From Sphingomonadaceae bacterium (GTDB lineage: Bacteria > Pseudomonadota > Alphaproteobacteria > Sphingomonadales > Sphingomonadaceae): a stretch of DNA of 43,500 bases. Positions 17,670 through 26,588 of this stretch are shown in pieces; positions within the stretch are counted from its first letter, which is position 1; every line of letters begins with the position of its first letter. Position numbers and translations under genes: made by a program. Below the pieces are notes generated by a model. It searched no databases and was not told the DNA's origin. It saw only the letters and a program-made list of their open reading frames with translations. Location of the stretch: contig CANJQJ010000025.1 in the NCBI GenBank assembly GCA_947476425.1, positions 1-43,500 of the forward strand, given 5' to 3'.

Positions 17670-18677
17670 CTACGCAGCAGCCACCCAGCCCGCAAGCTCT
17701 CGTGCCAGCAATTTGCGCAACATTGCGATGCCTGCCGGGCTGTCGTTGAGGCACGGCAGATAAGCGAAGTTTTCCCCGCCCGAGCGAAGGAAAAGTTCCC
17801 GCCCGCGGATCGCGATTTCCTCGAGCGTTTCGAGACAATCGGCCGAAAAGCCGGGCGCGATGACGACGGCATTGCGGACGCCCTTGCCAGGGAATTCCGC
17901 CAGCCGCGACTCGGTATAGGGTTCAAGCCATTTCGCCCGCCCGAAACGAGACTGGAAACTGGTCTCGACCGGCCGGCCAAGCGCTTCCGACAGGAGCCGC
18001 GAGGTCTTGAGGCATTGGCAGTGATAGGGATCGCCGAGCGCGAGCGTCCGCGCGGGCATGCCGTGGAACGATGCGAGAATGATGTGCGGCTCGAAGTCGA
18101 TCGTCGCCAGCCCTTCCCGCACCGATTGCGCCAGCGCCTCGATATAGGCCGGGTCATCATGATAAGGCGGCAGCGTGCGGATCGCGGGTTGCCAGCGCAT
18201 GCCCTTGAGCGAGTCGCCGACGGCATCGATAACCGTGGCGGTCGTCGCCGCACAATATTGGGGATAGAGTGGTGCAACGAGGATATGGTCGCAACCCGCC
18301 GTCCTCAGTGCGACAAGTTGCTCGTCGATCGACGGACGCCCGTAGCGCATCGCATATCTGACTTCGACATCGCCACCGAAACAATCCGCCAGCGCTTCGC
18401 CCTGCGCGCGGGTGATCGCCGCCAGCGGGGAGCCTTTGTCGGTCCATATCTGCCGGTAGGCATGCGCGGACTTTTTCGGCCGGACGTTGAGGATGATCCC
18501 CCGCAGAATCGGTTGCCAGAAAATTTGAGGGATCTCGACGACGCGAGGATCGGACAGGAATTGGGCAAGGTAACGGCGCACCGCCTTGGGCTCGGGCGCT
18601 TCCGGGGTTCCCAGATTGACGAGCAATAGACCGATCCGACGTGATCGGACGGGCGGGTGGTCCAACGGCATCGTCAT
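17670..18677 (-). CDS. hemH: Ferrochelatase
   Basis: This is a 335-residue ferrochelatase that inserts Fe2+ into protoporphyrin IX, the last step of protoheme synthesis. It opens with IGLLLVNLGTPEAPE and carries the ASFHGMP motif with catalytic His205 and a conserved CLETLEE segment (about 281-287, Glu283). The length matches the family. The start codon ATG (18675-18677) overlaps the stop of the molybdenum hydroxylase gene by four bases (ATGA), which suggests translational coupling. An ATG two codons further in is also possible. It is a core gene inside an otherwise mixed operon. Confidence 0.95.
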   Translation of the reverse strand: MTMPLDHPPVRSRRIGLLLVNLGTPEAPEPKAVRRYLAQFLSDPRVVEIPQIFWQPILRGIILNVRPKKSAHAYRQIWTDKGSPLAAITRAQGEALADCFGGDVEVRYAMRYGRPSIDEQLVALRTAGCDHILVAPLYPQYCAATTATVIDAVGDSLKGMRWQPAIRTLPPYHDDPAYIEALAQSVREGLATIDFEPHIILASFHGMPARTLALGDPYHCQCLKTSRLLSEALGRPVETSFQSRFGRAKWLEPYTESRLAEFPGKGVRNAVVIAPGFSADCLETLEEIAIRGRELFLRSGGENFAYLPCLNDSPAGIAMLRKLLARELAGWVAAA

Positions 18678-20911
18678 TCGCGGCCGGGCCTCAACGGCAG
18701 GCTTCGCAACCGCTGGCCAGTTGTCGAGAAAATGGCATTTGCAACGGCCGGCGCCACCGTGGGAACGCCAAGCTCGCCGACGCCGCCCGGATCCTCGTGA
18801 TTGGTGATGAGTTCCACGACGATTTCCGGCGTTTCGGCAAGCGTGACCAGCCCCAGCCCATCAAAATTGCGCGCCGTTACCAATCCGCCCTTCACGCTGA
18901 TCGCCTCGCCAAGCGCCGCGGAAAGTCCCCAGATAATACCGCCCTCGATCTGCTGGCGGACGATGTCCGGATGGATGATTCGTCCGACGTCCGCCACTGC
19001 GATGATCCGATCGACCACTATTTTCCCGCCGTCGCCAATGCGCGCCTCGGCCAGCATCGCGATGTGAGATCCGAAACAGCTATGGGCCGCGATTCCCTGT
19101 CCGCTACCCTCGACCCCGCCCTGCCAGTTGCCGATCGAGGCCGCAGTCGTCAGGCAGCGAGCGAGCCGCGGAGATGATCCGAGCATCTGCATGCGGAACG
19201 AAAGCGGTTCGACGCTCGCCTTGGCGGCGAGTTCATCGACGAAGGATTCGACGAAGAAGGCATTGGAGCTGTGTGCCACCGAACGCCACATCCCTGTCGG
19301 TACCCCAATCCGGGCGACGCGATGCTCCACCGCGACGGCAGGAATCGAATAAGGCGGCTCGGCTCCCGAAGTAGCGCCCGATTCCGGCTTTTCGGGATTG
19401 GTACCCATGCTCGGCTGGAGCTTGGCGAACTGCTCCGCCATCGCCGATGGCGATGCGACGATGATGGACCAGCCGATAGGCCTGCCGCCCGGCCCGAGCC
19501 GCGCCTTGAGCCGCCCGATCGCAGGAGGTCGATAATCGTCCTGCATAATTTCCTCGGATCGCGACCACATCACCTGCACCGGACGCTTCATCTTGATTGC
19601 GATAATCGCAGCGACGACCGCCGCGTCGGTCGCGGTCTTGCGGCCAAAGCCGCCGCCCACGAGCATGGGATAGAGCGTAATCGCGGACTCATCGAGGCCG
19701 GTCGCGCGCGAGATAGCGGCCCGCGCCATCCCGGGCGCCTGGGTGGGCATCCAGATCTCAAGCTCGTCCCCCGTAAGATGCGCAGCGGCGACGAGCGGCT
19801 CCATCGGCGAATGAACCGCCAGCGGAACGCTATATTCCGCCGAGACCACCTCGCCATCGGCGAGAACTCCGTCGGGATCCCCCCGTTCGACGAAGCGCTT
19901 GCCCTTGCTGGCATCGGAGAGCGAGGCTTCAAGCGAAGCGAGGATAGAAGCGTCGTCCGGCAGCGCGCCCTCCACGTGAAATTTGGGCGTCATCGCGTCC
20001 AGTGCGCGGTTGGCCGCCCACCAGTTGGTTGCGATCGCCGCAACCCAATGCGGATTCTCGACAACGCCGACCACCCCGCCAATCGCGTGCGCCTTGGCCT
20101 TGTCGATACCCGCCAGCCGGGTATCGCCGAACGGCCCGTGACGTACCGACGCGAACACCATTCCAGGCAAGCGCACATCTCCGGCATAGCGCGCGGTGCC
20201 GTCCACCTTGGCCGGCAAATCGATGCGTGGCACTGACTGACCGGAGATCTTTCCCTCTCCCGGCACGCGCAAAGGAATGTTCGAAGGGGGCTTCAGAAGC
20301 GCCGCTTCGGCCGCAATCTCGCCAAAGCGGATTCGATCCGCACCACGCGTCACGAAACCCTTCTCGGTTTCGCAGGCATCCCAGTCCGCGCCCCACCGCT
20401 TGCCCGCTGCCTTGCACAGCAACGCTCGCGCAGCCGCTCCGGCCTCGCGATAGCGCTGCTCGAAACCCCGAATGGAGGTGGAGCCACCCGTGACCATCAG
20501 CGCCGAACGTATCGCCACCTCGCGCATCGCCCAGCCGCCGACGCCCTGGAGCCAGTCGGGCAATTCCTTGGCGCCCTCCGCGACGATGAAATAATTCGCG
20601 TAGAGCGGGCTTATCGGGGCGGGCTCGACCGCGATCGTGCGCCAGTCGGCGCCCAGTTCATCGGCAAGTATCTGGGGTAGCGAAGTGGTGACGCCCTGCC
20701 CCATCTCGGCCTGGGGCACGATCACGACGACCCGTCCGTCCTCGCCGATCTTGAGGAAGGCATTAAATATGGTTTCGCCGGGCGATGCGTTTAGGCCCGC
20801 GTCGTAACTACGCGGCCAGACGCCCCACGCGAGCAGCAATCCCGCTCCGGCGCCACCCCCGATGAGAAGCTTTCGACGATCGACTTTCCAGCCCTTGCCG
20901 CTCTCAGCCAT
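18674..20911 (-). CDS. Molybdopterin-binding subunit, xanthine dehydrogenase / isoquinoline oxidoreductase type
   Basis: This is a 745-residue large subunit of a molybdenum hydroxylase, closest to the IorB-like branch. A twin-arginine-type leader (DRRKLLIGGGAGAGLLLAW) sits at about 11-29, suggesting export to the periplasm in folded form. Family motifs include QAEMGQGVTTSLPQ, GGGFGRKTATDAAVVAA and, near the C-terminus, GVGELGVP with the expected catalytic Glu (about residue 713). Such subunits hydroxylate aldehydes or N-heterocycles together with a 2Fe-2S subunit, which is not encoded nearby. I chose the ATG at 20911, which overlaps the dihydroorotase-like gene by eight bases; upstream ATGs would displace the leader. 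The substrate is unknown. Confidence 0.85.
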   Translation of the reverse strand: MAESGKGWKVDRRKLLIGGGAGAGLLLAWGVWPRSYDAGLNASPGETIFNAFLKIGEDGRVVVIVPQAEMGQGVTTSLPQILADELGADWRTIAVEPAPISPLYANYFIVAEGAKELPDWLQGVGGWAMREVAIRSALMVTGGSTSIRGFEQRYREAGAAARALLCKAAGKRWGADWDACETEKGFVTRGADRIRFGEIAAEAALLKPPSNIPLRVPGEGKISGQSVPRIDLPAKVDGTARYAGDVRLPGMVFASVRHGPFGDTRLAGIDKAKAHAIGGVVGVVENPHWVAAIATNWWAANRALDAMTPKFHVEGALPDDASILASLEASLSDASKGKRFVERGDPDGVLADGEVVSAEYSVPLAVHSPMEPLVAAAHLTGDELEIWMPTQAPGMARAAISRATGLDESAITLYPMLVGGGFGRKTATDAAVVAAIIAIKMKRPVQVMWSRSEEIMQDDYRPPAIGRLKARLGPGGRPIGWSIIVASPSAMAEQFAKLQPSMGTNPEKPESGATSGAEPPYSIPAVAVEHRVARIGVPTGMWRSVAHSSNAFFVESFVDELAAKASVEPLSFRMQMLGSSPRLARCLTTAASIGNWQGGVEGSGQGIAAHSCFGSHIAMLAEARIGDGGKIVVDRIIAVADVGRIIHPDIVRQQIEGGIIWGLSAALGEAISVKGGLVTARNFDGLGLVTLAETPEIVVELITNHEDPGGVGELGVPTVAPAVANAIFSTTGQRLRSLPLRPGRE

Positions 20912-22232
20912 GGAAGGCCGTACTCTCGAAGCGAACCGGTCGGCCGATCGCCTGATTGGCAAGACTGCCTTCCCACATCACCCTGTTGCCACGAACGATT
21001 GTGCCGATCGGCCGACCCGTCAGTGTCATTCCGGTAAAGGGGGACCAACCGCAACGAGACGCGAGCCAGTTCTCTTCGATTGTCCAGCGCGCCTTGAGAT
21101 CGACAATCGAAAAATCGGCATCATAGCCGACTGCAATCCGACCCTTCGTGACCAGGCCGAATACCCGCTGTGGACCCGCGGATGTGAGATCAATCAACCG
21201 TTCGAGCGTCAGGCGGCCATTTGCGACATGATCGAGCATCAGCGGCAAAAGCGTCTGGACCCCGGGCATACCGCTCGGCGAGGCAGGATAGGGCCTGGCC
21301 TTCTCCTCCAGCGTATGCGGCGCGTGATCGGATCCCAGCACATCGGGCACGCCCTGGTTGAGCCAGTGCCACAGCCCGTCACGATGCGCACCGGAACGGA
21401 TCGGCGGATTCATCTGCGCATAGGAGCCAAGCCGGGGGTAGGCGTCCTCGGCAGCAAGCGTGAGATGCTGAGGGGTAACCTCGCAAGTCGCGATATCCTT
21501 GTGCTGGGCAATCAGTTCCAGTTCGGCGGGCGTAGTAACGTGGAGGATATGGATGCGCCGGCCGGCAGCACGCGCCAGCCGAAGGATGCGCTGGGTCGCC
21601 AGCAATGCGCTTTCATCGTCTCGCCATACCGGATGCGAGGCGGGATCGCCTTCGATGCGATACCCCAGCCGCGCCTGCATCCGCGCCTCGTCCTCGGCGT
21701 GGATCGCGACTCGGCGCGTGCCGGATGCCAGCACCCGCGCCAGCGCTGCGTCTTCCGAAACAAGGAGGTCACCGGTTGAGGCCCCCATGAAGATCTTCAC
21801 GCCCGCTGCGCCTGGCAGCTTTTCGAATTCGGCCAACCGTTCGGCATTGTCGTTGGTCGCGCCCACATAAAAGGCGTGATCACACCACATCCGGCCCTGC
21901 GCGCGAGTGACCTTGTCGGCAAGCGCCTCGGCGCTATCGGTGTTTGGCTTGGTATTCGGCATCTCGAAGACCGAAGTGACCCCGCCCAGAACCGCCGCGC
22001 GACTCCCGGTTTCAAGATCCTCCTTGGCTTCCAGGCCCGGCTCCCGAAAATGGACCTGGCTATCGATCACGCCGGGCAAGACAGTGAGCCCCGCGCAGTC
22101 GATCACCTCGGCCGCGTCGCCCGTTGCGCCGATCGCAGCGATTCGGCCGTTGCGGACGCCAACATCCGCTTCGACCGGCCCGCTGGGGGTCCAGACGGTC
22201 CCATTTTTCAGGATCAGATCATAACCAGGCAT
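20904..22232 (-). CDS. pyrC: Dihydroorotase-like cyclic amidohydrolase
   Basis: This is a 442-residue metal-dependent amidohydrolase of the type I dihydroorotase group, which forms or opens dihydroorotate in pyrimidine synthesis. Metal-site residues are visible: His61, Lys146 (carboxylated lysine, VKIFMG), His178 (AIHAED), His231 (ILHVTT) and Asp302 (GSDHAPH). The first His of the usual HxH is replaced by Gln59 (DSQVHFREPG). This variant also occurs in other alphaproteobacteria as far as I recall, so the exact reaction may differ from textbook PyrC. No pyrB lies beside it. It begins an operon with the molybdenum hydroxylase subunit and hemH. Its ATG is only 42 bases from the divergent ygfZ start. 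Confidence 0.85.
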   Translation of the reverse strand: MPGYDLILKNGTVWTPSGPVEADVGVRNGRIAAIGATGDAAEVIDCAGLTVLPGVIDSQVHFREPGLEAKEDLETGSRAAVLGGVTSVFEMPNTKPNTDSAEALADKVTRAQGRMWCDHAFYVGATNDNAERLAEFEKLPGAAGVKIFMGASTGDLLVSEDAALARVLASGTRRVAIHAEDEARMQARLGYRIEGDPASHPVWRDDESALLATQRILRLARAAGRRIHILHVTTPAELELIAQHKDIATCEVTPQHLTLAAEDAYPRLGSYAQMNPPIRSGAHRDGLWHWLNQGVPDVLGSDHAPHTLEEKARPYPASPSGMPGVQTLLPLMLDHVANGRLTLERLIDLTSAGPQRVFGLVTKGRIAVGYDADFSIVDLKARWTIEENWLASRCGWSPFTGMTLTGRPIGTIVRGNRVMWEGSLANQAIGRPVRFESTAFHG

Positions 22233-22274
22233 TAGCCGCTTTCCTTTCGACGTTCCGCTTCCTAACTCTGGAGG

Positions 22275-22940
22275 ATGACCGGCACCACCCTTATCGACCG
22301 CACACTGATCCGTTTATCGGGGCCCGACGTGCGCGACTTCCTGCAAGGCCTCGTTACCAATGACCTGTTTGGACCGCTTCCGATATGGGCCGGGCTGTTG
22401 ACGGCCCAGGGAAAGGCGCTTTTCGACTTCATCGTGTGGGCGGATGGCGATGATCTGTTGATCGATTGCGAAGCCGATCAGGCGGATGCCCTGACGCGAC
22501 GACTGACCATCTATCGCCTGCGCCGTCCGATCGTGATTTCGCGCGAAGCAGCGCTGTGCGTGCATTGGTCGCCAGACGGTGCGGACGATCCCCGTCTTGC
22601 CGAACTTGGCCGCCGCTGGCTCGCTCCAGCGGACGGCGCGACCGAAGGGTGGCACGAACATCGCCGATTGCTCGGGGTTGCTGAAGGTGTCGCCGACCTA
22701 GGGTCCGACAAATATCTCTGGCTCGAATGCAATGCCGACCTGCTGAACGGCGTGAGCTTCACCAAGGGCTGTTATGTCGGGCAGGAAAACACAGCGCGGA
22801 TGCATTATCGAAACAAGGTCAATCGGCGATTGATGCGCCTGCCCGATGGCAGCTTCGAACGGCGCAACGTGACTGATCCGGGCGAAGCGCTGGTACCCGA
22901 TTGGATGCGGGCCGCACTGGATCCTGCCACCCCGGCCTGA
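22275..22940 (+). CDS. ygfZ: YgfZ/GcvT-domain protein (iron-sulfur cluster maintenance)
   Basis: This is a 221-residue folate-binding-fold protein of the YgfZ/IBA57 group, which helps the maturation or repair of some 4Fe-4S enzymes. The hallmark KGCYVGQE is at residues 164-171 (Cys166), followed by NTARMHYR. The N-terminal domain begins IRLSGPDVRDFLQGLVTND. The protein is somewhat short for the family and stops soon after the motif region, lacking most of the C-terminal barrel seen in E. coli YgfZ; shorter forms are common in alphaproteobacteria. CTGGAGG lies right before the ATG. It is divergent from pyrC. Confidence 0.87.
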   Translation: MTGTTLIDRTLIRLSGPDVRDFLQGLVTNDLFGPLPIWAGLLTAQGKALFDFIVWADGDDLLIDCEADQADALTRRLTIYRLRRPIVISREAALCVHWSPDGADDPRLAELGRRWLAPADGATEGWHEHRRLLGVAEGVADLGSDKYLWLECNADLLNGVSFTKGCYVGQENTARMHYRNKVNRRLMRLPDGSFERRNVTDPGEALVPDWMRAALDPATPA

Positions 22941-22950
22941 GGCAATCGCA

Positions 22951-24990
22951 CTACTTGCCCTGGCGCTTGCGTCCCAAGACACTGTCGAGCCATTGCTGGT
23001 CGAGCGGCTGAGTGGCTTCCGGGCGAGCCCGCGACGAGGTCGGCGGAGGCGGCGCTGCCTCATCGGGCGACGGTTCCTCGGGCGGCGACGCCTGTTCGAG
23101 CGGCAAGCCATTCTCATCGACTTGAGGGGCCGAAGTCGCGTTGCTGAAATAAGTCTCGTCGTCCGGCTCGAGCTGCCATTCGGGAAGCGTGACCTGCGTC
23201 TCGAACGGCTCGACCTTTCGGTCGGCAACCGCGCGCTCCATGAAGTCGTGGAACGCCTGAGCGGGAGCTCGCCCGCCTGCGAGCCCAGAAACGGGATGGG
23301 CATCGTCACGCCCCATCCACACCCCGGCGGTCAGGCCGCTGGAGAATCCGAGAAACCAGCCATCCTTATTCGACGAGGTCGTGCCGGTCTTGCCCGCGAC
23401 CGGACGACCCAGTTGTGCGGCGCGCCCGGTGCCGGTGGCAACGGCAGTTTGGAGCAGGTCGGTCATCTGAGCGGTCACCCACGGGGCGACCAGGACTCGT
23501 GAATCGTCGACCTCATGCTCGTAGAGGATACGACCCTTGCCCGCGGTAACCTTGAGTATGCCGTAAGGTACGACCGATATGCCCTTCGCATCGACCGAGG
23601 CAAAGGCGCGTGTCATGTCGATGAGGCGGACGTCGGATGTACCGAGCACCATCGAGGGATGCGTGTTCACGGGCGTCGAGATGCCGAAGCGACGCGCCAT
23701 ATCGGCTATCGTCGGGAAGCCGACGTCGGCTCCAAGTTGCGCTGCGACCGTATTGACCGAGAATGCAAATGCGGTGCGCAGGTCGATCTGCCCGGCAAAC
23801 TTGCCGTTGCTGTTGCGCGGCTTCCAGCCATCGATGTCGATCGGTTGATCCACCACCGTCTCGTCTGGGGTATGCCCCGCCTCGAGCGCGGCAAGATAGA
23901 CGAAAAGCTTGAAAGCCGAACCCGGCTGTCGAACCGACTGGGTGGCGCGGTTGTAGATCGAAGTGACATAGTCCGTGCCACCAACCATTGCGCGAACGGC
24001 GCCGTCGCGCTCCAGCGCCACAAGCGCGCCCTGCGCGCCCGGTGGGGCATTGGCACGAATCGCGGCATCGGCGGAACGCTGCATCCTGAGGTCGAGCGTA
24101 GTCCACACGTCGATCGGCTCGGTGGTCTCGTCGATCAGTTGGTCGAGCTGGGCAAGCGCCCAATCTGTGAAATAGCGGACGCTATTCTGCCGAGGTTCGG
24201 GCGCGAGCTTTACCGACGACGGATTGGCCGCCGCAGCCTGTGCCGCCGTGATCTTGCCCGCTTCGCGCATCGTTTCGAGCACGACCTGCGCCCGGGTTAT
24301 CGCGGCTTCGGCATCGGCGGTCGGCGAATAATGCGACGGCGCCTTGACCAGTCCAGCAATGATAGCCGCCTCGGGGAGCGTCAGCCTGTCGCCCGCATGG
24401 CCGAAGAACTTGCGCGAAGCCGCATCGACGCCATAGGCGCCACCGCCAAAATAGACTCGATTAAGATAAAGCTCCATGATCTGGTGCTTCGAGAATTTAC
24501 GCTCCATCGCCATTGCGATGATGATCTCGCGGAACTTGCGTCCGAAGGTCCTGTTATTGGTGAGGAAGATGTTACGCGCGATCTGCTGTGTGATCGTCGA
24601 ACCACCCTGCGCCCAATGACCGCGCTGGAGCCGAACCCATCCGGAGCGGACGATACCGATCGGATCGACGCCCGGATGATAATCGAATCGCCGATCCTCA
24701 ACCGATACCATGGCATCGACCATAACCGGCGGCAGGCGATCATAAGGCAGCCATTCGCCATAGCTCGGCCCAAGCGAAACGATAACGGTGCCGTCAGCGG
24801 CATGGACGCGTACCATCTGTCCGTTGGGAGAGGATTGCAGTTCGCGATATTCGGGCAGCGAAGACCGCGTGATCATCACGGCGATCACCAGGGCAACAAG
24901 CGCCGCTACCAGGCCAATTGCTCCAACCTTGAGAAGGAGCACAAGCCAGCGGCGGAGAGGACCGGGAGTGGAACGGGGGGAAGCTGCCAT
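22951..24990 (-). CDS. mrcA: Penicillin-binding protein 1A (bifunctional transglycosylase/transpeptidase)
   Basis: This is a 679-residue class A penicillin-binding protein that polymerises and crosslinks peptidoglycan in the periplasm. A membrane anchor lies at about 14-40. The glycosyltransferase domain (about 60-240) has VEDRRF with catalytic Glu98, and GGSTITQQIARNIF at about 129-142. The transpeptidase domain (about 300-590) has S358-A-F-K361, S411-V-N413 and K534-T-G-T-T538. The tail from 620 is Pro/Glu-rich and disordered. All catalytic residues are present. The stop is convergent with ygfZ, with a ten-base gap. It is shorter than E. coli PBP1A, which has an extra OB domain; the call as 1A rather than 1C is from overall pattern. 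Confidence 0.92.
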   Translation of the reverse strand: MAASPRSTPGPLRRWLVLLLKVGAIGLVAALVALVIAVMITRSSLPEYRELQSSPNGQMVRVHAADGTVIVSLGPSYGEWLPYDRLPPVMVDAMVSVEDRRFDYHPGVDPIGIVRSGWVRLQRGHWAQGGSTITQQIARNIFLTNNRTFGRKFREIIIAMAMERKFSKHQIMELYLNRVYFGGGAYGVDAASRKFFGHAGDRLTLPEAAIIAGLVKAPSHYSPTADAEAAITRAQVVLETMREAGKITAAQAAAANPSSVKLAPEPRQNSVRYFTDWALAQLDQLIDETTEPIDVWTTLDLRMQRSADAAIRANAPPGAQGALVALERDGAVRAMVGGTDYVTSIYNRATQSVRQPGSAFKLFVYLAALEAGHTPDETVVDQPIDIDGWKPRNSNGKFAGQIDLRTAFAFSVNTVAAQLGADVGFPTIADMARRFGISTPVNTHPSMVLGTSDVRLIDMTRAFASVDAKGISVVPYGILKVTAGKGRILYEHEVDDSRVLVAPWVTAQMTDLLQTAVATGTGRAAQLGRPVAGKTGTTSSNKDGWFLGFSSGLTAGVWMGRDDAHPVSGLAGGRAPAQAFHDFMERAVADRKVEPFETQVTLPEWQLEPDDETYFSNATSAPQVDENGLPLEQASPPEEPSPDEAAPPPPTSSRARPEATQPLDQQWLDSVLGRKRQGK

Positions 24991-25049
24991 GGGTATGGGG
25001 CCCGCTTAACCGCATTCGGCGCGGGTCACAAGCAATCCCATAGCCAGGA

Positions 25050-25451
25050 TCAGGGTTGGCCGGACGACTTGAAGTCGAGCGACGCCGAATTGATGCAGTA
25101 GCGTAATCCATCGGGCCCCGGGCCATCAGGAAAGACATGCCCGAGATGACCGTCGCACTTTGCGCACCGCACCTCCGTTCGCATCATGCCATGGCTTACG
25201 TCGCGATGCTCGGTGACGACTTCATCGACAGCAGGCTTGGTAAAGCTCGGCCACCCGCAGCCCGAATCGAATTTCGCATCGCTTTCGAACAGCTGGACAC
25301 CACAGCCGGCGCACCGATAAGTGCCGTCCTCATGGTTGTTCCAGTATCGGCCGGCAAATGCGCGTTCCGTGCCCGCCTCGCGAAGCACGTGATACTGATC
25401 GGGGCTCAGGCGCTTGCGCCATTCGTTTTCGGGAAGATCAAGCTTGTCCAT
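25050..25451 (-). CDS. msrB: Peptide methionine (R)-S-oxide reductase
   Basis: This is a 133-residue MsrB that reduces methionine-R-sulfoxide in proteins and so repairs oxidative damage. The catalytic Cys119 sits in [11 protein letters not shown]. Two CxxC pairs (C47/C50 and C96/C99) bind structural zinc. Cys65 in SGCGWP is the likely resolving cysteine. The length is typical and no signal peptide is seen, so it is cytoplasmic. It is between the flavoprotein gene (33-base gap upstream) and the penicillin-binding protein gene and might be read through from the polyketide operon. Confidence 0.95.
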   Translation of the reverse strand: MDKLDLPENEWRKRLSPDQYHVLREAGTERAFAGRYWNNHEDGTYRCAGCGVQLFESDAKFDSGCGWPSFTKPAVDEVVTEHRDVSHGMMRTEVRCAKCDGHLGHVFPDGPGPDGLRYCINSASLDFKSSGQP

Positions 25452-25484
25452 AGCGCTCCTATCTGGGGAAGAATTGTGGCAGCT

Positions 25485-26588
25485 TCAATATCCCCCGACA
25501 CGGGTGGCACGAATAACCGAACGCGCGAGCGCGGGGAGAAGATCGACGACGGGCATCAAAACCCTTGCGCCGCGGGGGGTTTCGACGGTCGCGCGAAGCC
25601 ATCCGGCGATACGCACCGGCCAATCCACATGCCGCGCAAAGGATCGCTGATAGCCCGCAGCGGCTGCCGCGCCGCGTTCGAAATAATGTTCCGAGGCCAT
25701 GCGCGCACTCTCAAGCGCAATCGCAATGCCGTCGCCCACTACAGAGGCGATTACCGCCACCTGGTCGCCCAGCCGGAAGATCCCGTCGGTCGTCGTCTCG
25801 GCGCGCCAACCATATGGTACTCTCGCGATCGACGACCAGCTCCCAGCGCCGACCATATCGCCAAGACGATCGGCCAGCGTGGGGCACTCGGCAGCCAGTT
25901 CGACAACGAGGCGCTCAGCGCTTCCACCCGCCGCTGCTAGTCGCGATCGTGCAGCAGTCAGGCAGAAATTCACCGTACCATCCTCCTGGAGCAGCATGCC
26001 GGCATAACCGCGATCGAACAGGAACAACTCAACCCGATTTTGCAGCGCCCGCGACAATCTCGGCGTAGCCTCGAGCCGCATGCGCAATCCCACGGGGGGA
26101 TCGTCGCCGGGCGAGGCCGAGCGCTGCGCCCCGCGGAGTTCATATTTACCCGTCGCGAGAAACAACGCATCGGCTGCAATTTCCCGGCCGTCGGCAAGCA
26201 GGGCTGTTCGCGTTGCCGCATCGATGCTTCGTACCGTCACACCGCGCTCGACACGCGCCCCCCGATCCTCGGCGCAGGCCAGCAGTGCCGCGTCGAGCTT
26301 CTGTCGCGAAAGCCCTGCGGCGGCACGTGGAAGCGCCAGCAATGCGCTTCGTTCGCCTGCGACGAGAAGGAGGTTGTCGATGCGTTGCGCACCGAGCGCC
26401 TCCACGTCGATCCCAAGGCGCTCCAGAGCCGCCAGCGCGTCCCAGCCCATGAACCCGCCACACACGACGTCATGCGCACCAGTGGAGCGCTCCAGCAGCA
26501 ATGGGGAGCCCCCGCGCCCGGCGAGCGCGATTGCCGCCGCCGCTCCAGCCGGCCCGCCGCCGACGATCAGCGCAGGCGTTCGACGCAT
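25485..26588 (-). CDS. FAD-dependent oxidoreductase, geranylgeranyl reductase-like
   Basis: This is a 367-residue flavoprotein. The Rossmann motif IVGGGPAG lies at residues 8-15, with the adenine-binding acid in LLLER (about 35). A later GDQVAVIASVVGDGIAIALESA segment corresponds to the second FAD motif (GD) of the geranylgeranyl reductase and aromatic hydroxylase families. It could reduce a prenyl or alkyl chain or hydroxylate an aromatic ring. It overlaps the methyltransferase gene by 22 bases, so it belongs to the polyketide operon and probably modifies that product. The substrate is inferred from context only. Confidence 0.8.
   Translation of the reverse strand: MRRTPALIVGGGPAGAAAAIALAGRGGSPLLLERSTGAHDVVCGGFMGWDALAALERLGIDVEALGAQRIDNLLLVAGERSALLALPRAAAGLSRQKLDAALLACAEDRGARVERGVTVRSIDAATRTALLADGREIAADALFLATGKYELRGAQRSASPGDDPPVGLRMRLEATPRLSRALQNRVELFLFDRGYAGMLLQEDGTVNFCLTAARSRLAAAGGSAERLVVELAAECPTLADRLGDMVGAGSWSSIARVPYGWRAETTTDGIFRLGDQVAVIASVVGDGIAIALESARMASEHYFERGAAAAAGYQRSFARHVDWPVRIAGWLRATVETPRGARVLMPVVDLLPALARSVIRATRVGGY

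Noticed and set aside
23515-25101. Plus-strand open frame of about 528 codons over the penicillin-binding protein gene
   Set aside because: It is antisense to a gene with all catalytic motifs and has no family likeness.
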